DNA of 6,731 nucleotides from Candidatus Gastranaerophilales bacterium (lineage in GTDB: Bacteria; Cyanobacteriota; Vampirovibrionia; Gastranaerophilales; Gastranaerophilaceae): positions 1 through 6,731 of the forward strand of contig JAJQHF010000054.1 of the NCBI GenBank assembly GCA_021199975.1, given 5' to 3'. The translations under genes and the position numbers were made by a program. The notes below the pieces were generated by a model that saw nothing but the letters and a program-made list of their open reading frames with translations, was not told the origin of the DNA and made no database searches. Below, in pieces: positions 6,160-6,731 of the stretch (positions within the stretch are counted from its first letter, which is position 1; every line of letters begins with the position of its first letter).

Positions 6160-6723
6160 TTAAATTTTATATATTTCAAGTTTCTTATATTCATTGACTG
6201 GATTTGTAAATGGTTGCATATTTTCTGAAACAAATTTTTTATAATTGCAAACAATGTATAAATTTTTATTTAAATTTAAATCTTTTATATAATTTTCTGA
6301 AAGATACACTATAACACCAGAACAAGGTATAGTATTTAAGTATGTATATGATGTATAATTATTATACCAATATTGCAAATAGCCAATGATATTATTCTTT
6401 ATTTTAAACAACAACTTATCATTATTGACTACTATATTAATATTATCATCTGTGGGTATAAATAAATTATTTTCACAAGAATATAATCTTTGGACATAAT
6501 TATAGGCTTTATATAAAATCCCTATCATCTTTTTTTTATTAAAATCTTCATTATATTTTATATTCCGTATATCATATACAATCGGAATGGCATTTCCTTG
6601 TTTTATAAGATCCTTTTTATATGTATTATAAACTTTAGCATTAAATTCTACATCATCGTTTAAAAATATGGGAAGTACCTCAATACCAATAATTTCTTTG
6701 TTATCATATTTATTAATATCCAT
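6160..6723 (-). CDS. Hypothetical protein, very AT-rich orphan gene
   Basis: I do not recognise this 187-residue protein. It is rich in Asn, Lys, Ile and Tyr, has a single Trp, and shows no signal peptide, transmembrane segment or known motif. The N-terminal half alternates hydrophobic strands and charged turns (for example EIIGIEVLPIFLNDD and AIPIVYDIRNIKY), suggesting a soluble alpha/beta protein. Only 8 nt precede the ATG at 6723. They contain no Shine-Dalgarno sequence, and the frame stays open to the window edge, so the start may lie further upstream. Its base composition is clearly more AT-rich than the transposon genes, suggesting a different origin. It converges on the HTH gene with a 2-nt gap and no visible terminator between them. 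It is probably outside the transposon, but that is not shown. Confidence 0.6.
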   Translation of the reverse strand: MDINKYDNKEIIGIEVLPIFLNDDVEFNAKVYNTYKKDLIKQGNAIPIVYDIRNIKYNEDFNKKKMIGILYKAYNYVQRLYSCENNLFIPTDDNINIVVNNDKLLFKIKNNIIGYLQYWYNNYTSYTYLNTIPCSGVIVYLSENYIKDLNLNKNLYIVCNYKKFVSENMQPFTNPVNEYKKLEIYKI

Positions 6724-6731
6724 TTTTATTG

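Overview
This is an AT-rich bacterial window (about 30% GC by eye) using the standard genetic code. TGA is read as a stop and Trp is TGG. Gene density is high and intergenic gaps are short. Nothing in it fixes the taxon. CHAT proteins, DUF4143 ATPases and Mu-type transposons are all common in low-GC uncultured and gut-associated bacteria, so any lineage assignment would be a guess.

Layout. (1) Positions 3-890, + strand: the C-terminal part of a CHAT-domain, caspase-like cysteine peptidase whose reading frame is open to the left edge, so its N-terminus is missing. (2) Positions 905-2194, - strand: a complete AAA_14/DUF4143 ATPase, convergent with the CHAT gene. (3) From about 2231 to somewhere at or beyond 5736: a Mu-type transposon. 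Its left end carries three phased 33-bp repeat units (2231-2329), the presumed transposase-binding sites. Its leftward operon encodes a 666-aa MuA-like DDE transposase (3735-5735), a MuB-like AAA+ ATPase broken by a one-base frameshift (3075-3760), and a 262-aa protein with a tyrosine-recombinase core-binding domain but a degenerate catalytic part (2294-3082). (4) Positions 5882-6157, + strand: a small HTH protein divergent from the transposase across a 146-bp region with promoter-like and operator-like sequences, probably the element's regulator. (5) Positions 6160-6723, - strand: an extremely AT-rich orphan gene converging on it.

How the genes may work together. The operon is tightly packed. 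The muB start lies 26 nt inside the transposase gene, and the third gene starts with GTG overlapping the muB stop by 8 nt. The transposase would bind the 33-bp units and do strand transfer, and the MuB-like ATPase would deliver target DNA. The third protein sits where Tn5053/Tn7-like elements keep a target-selection or accessory gene. Because its tyrosine-recombinase fold appears to lack the box I arginine and the nucleophilic tyrosine, it may be a DNA-binding target selector, comparable in principle to TnsF of Tn6022-like elements. This is the most interesting possibility in the window.

Limits. The right end of the element and the target-site duplication could not be found. The muB frameshift may be real decay or a homopolymer sequencing error. 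Promoters and operators were found by eye.
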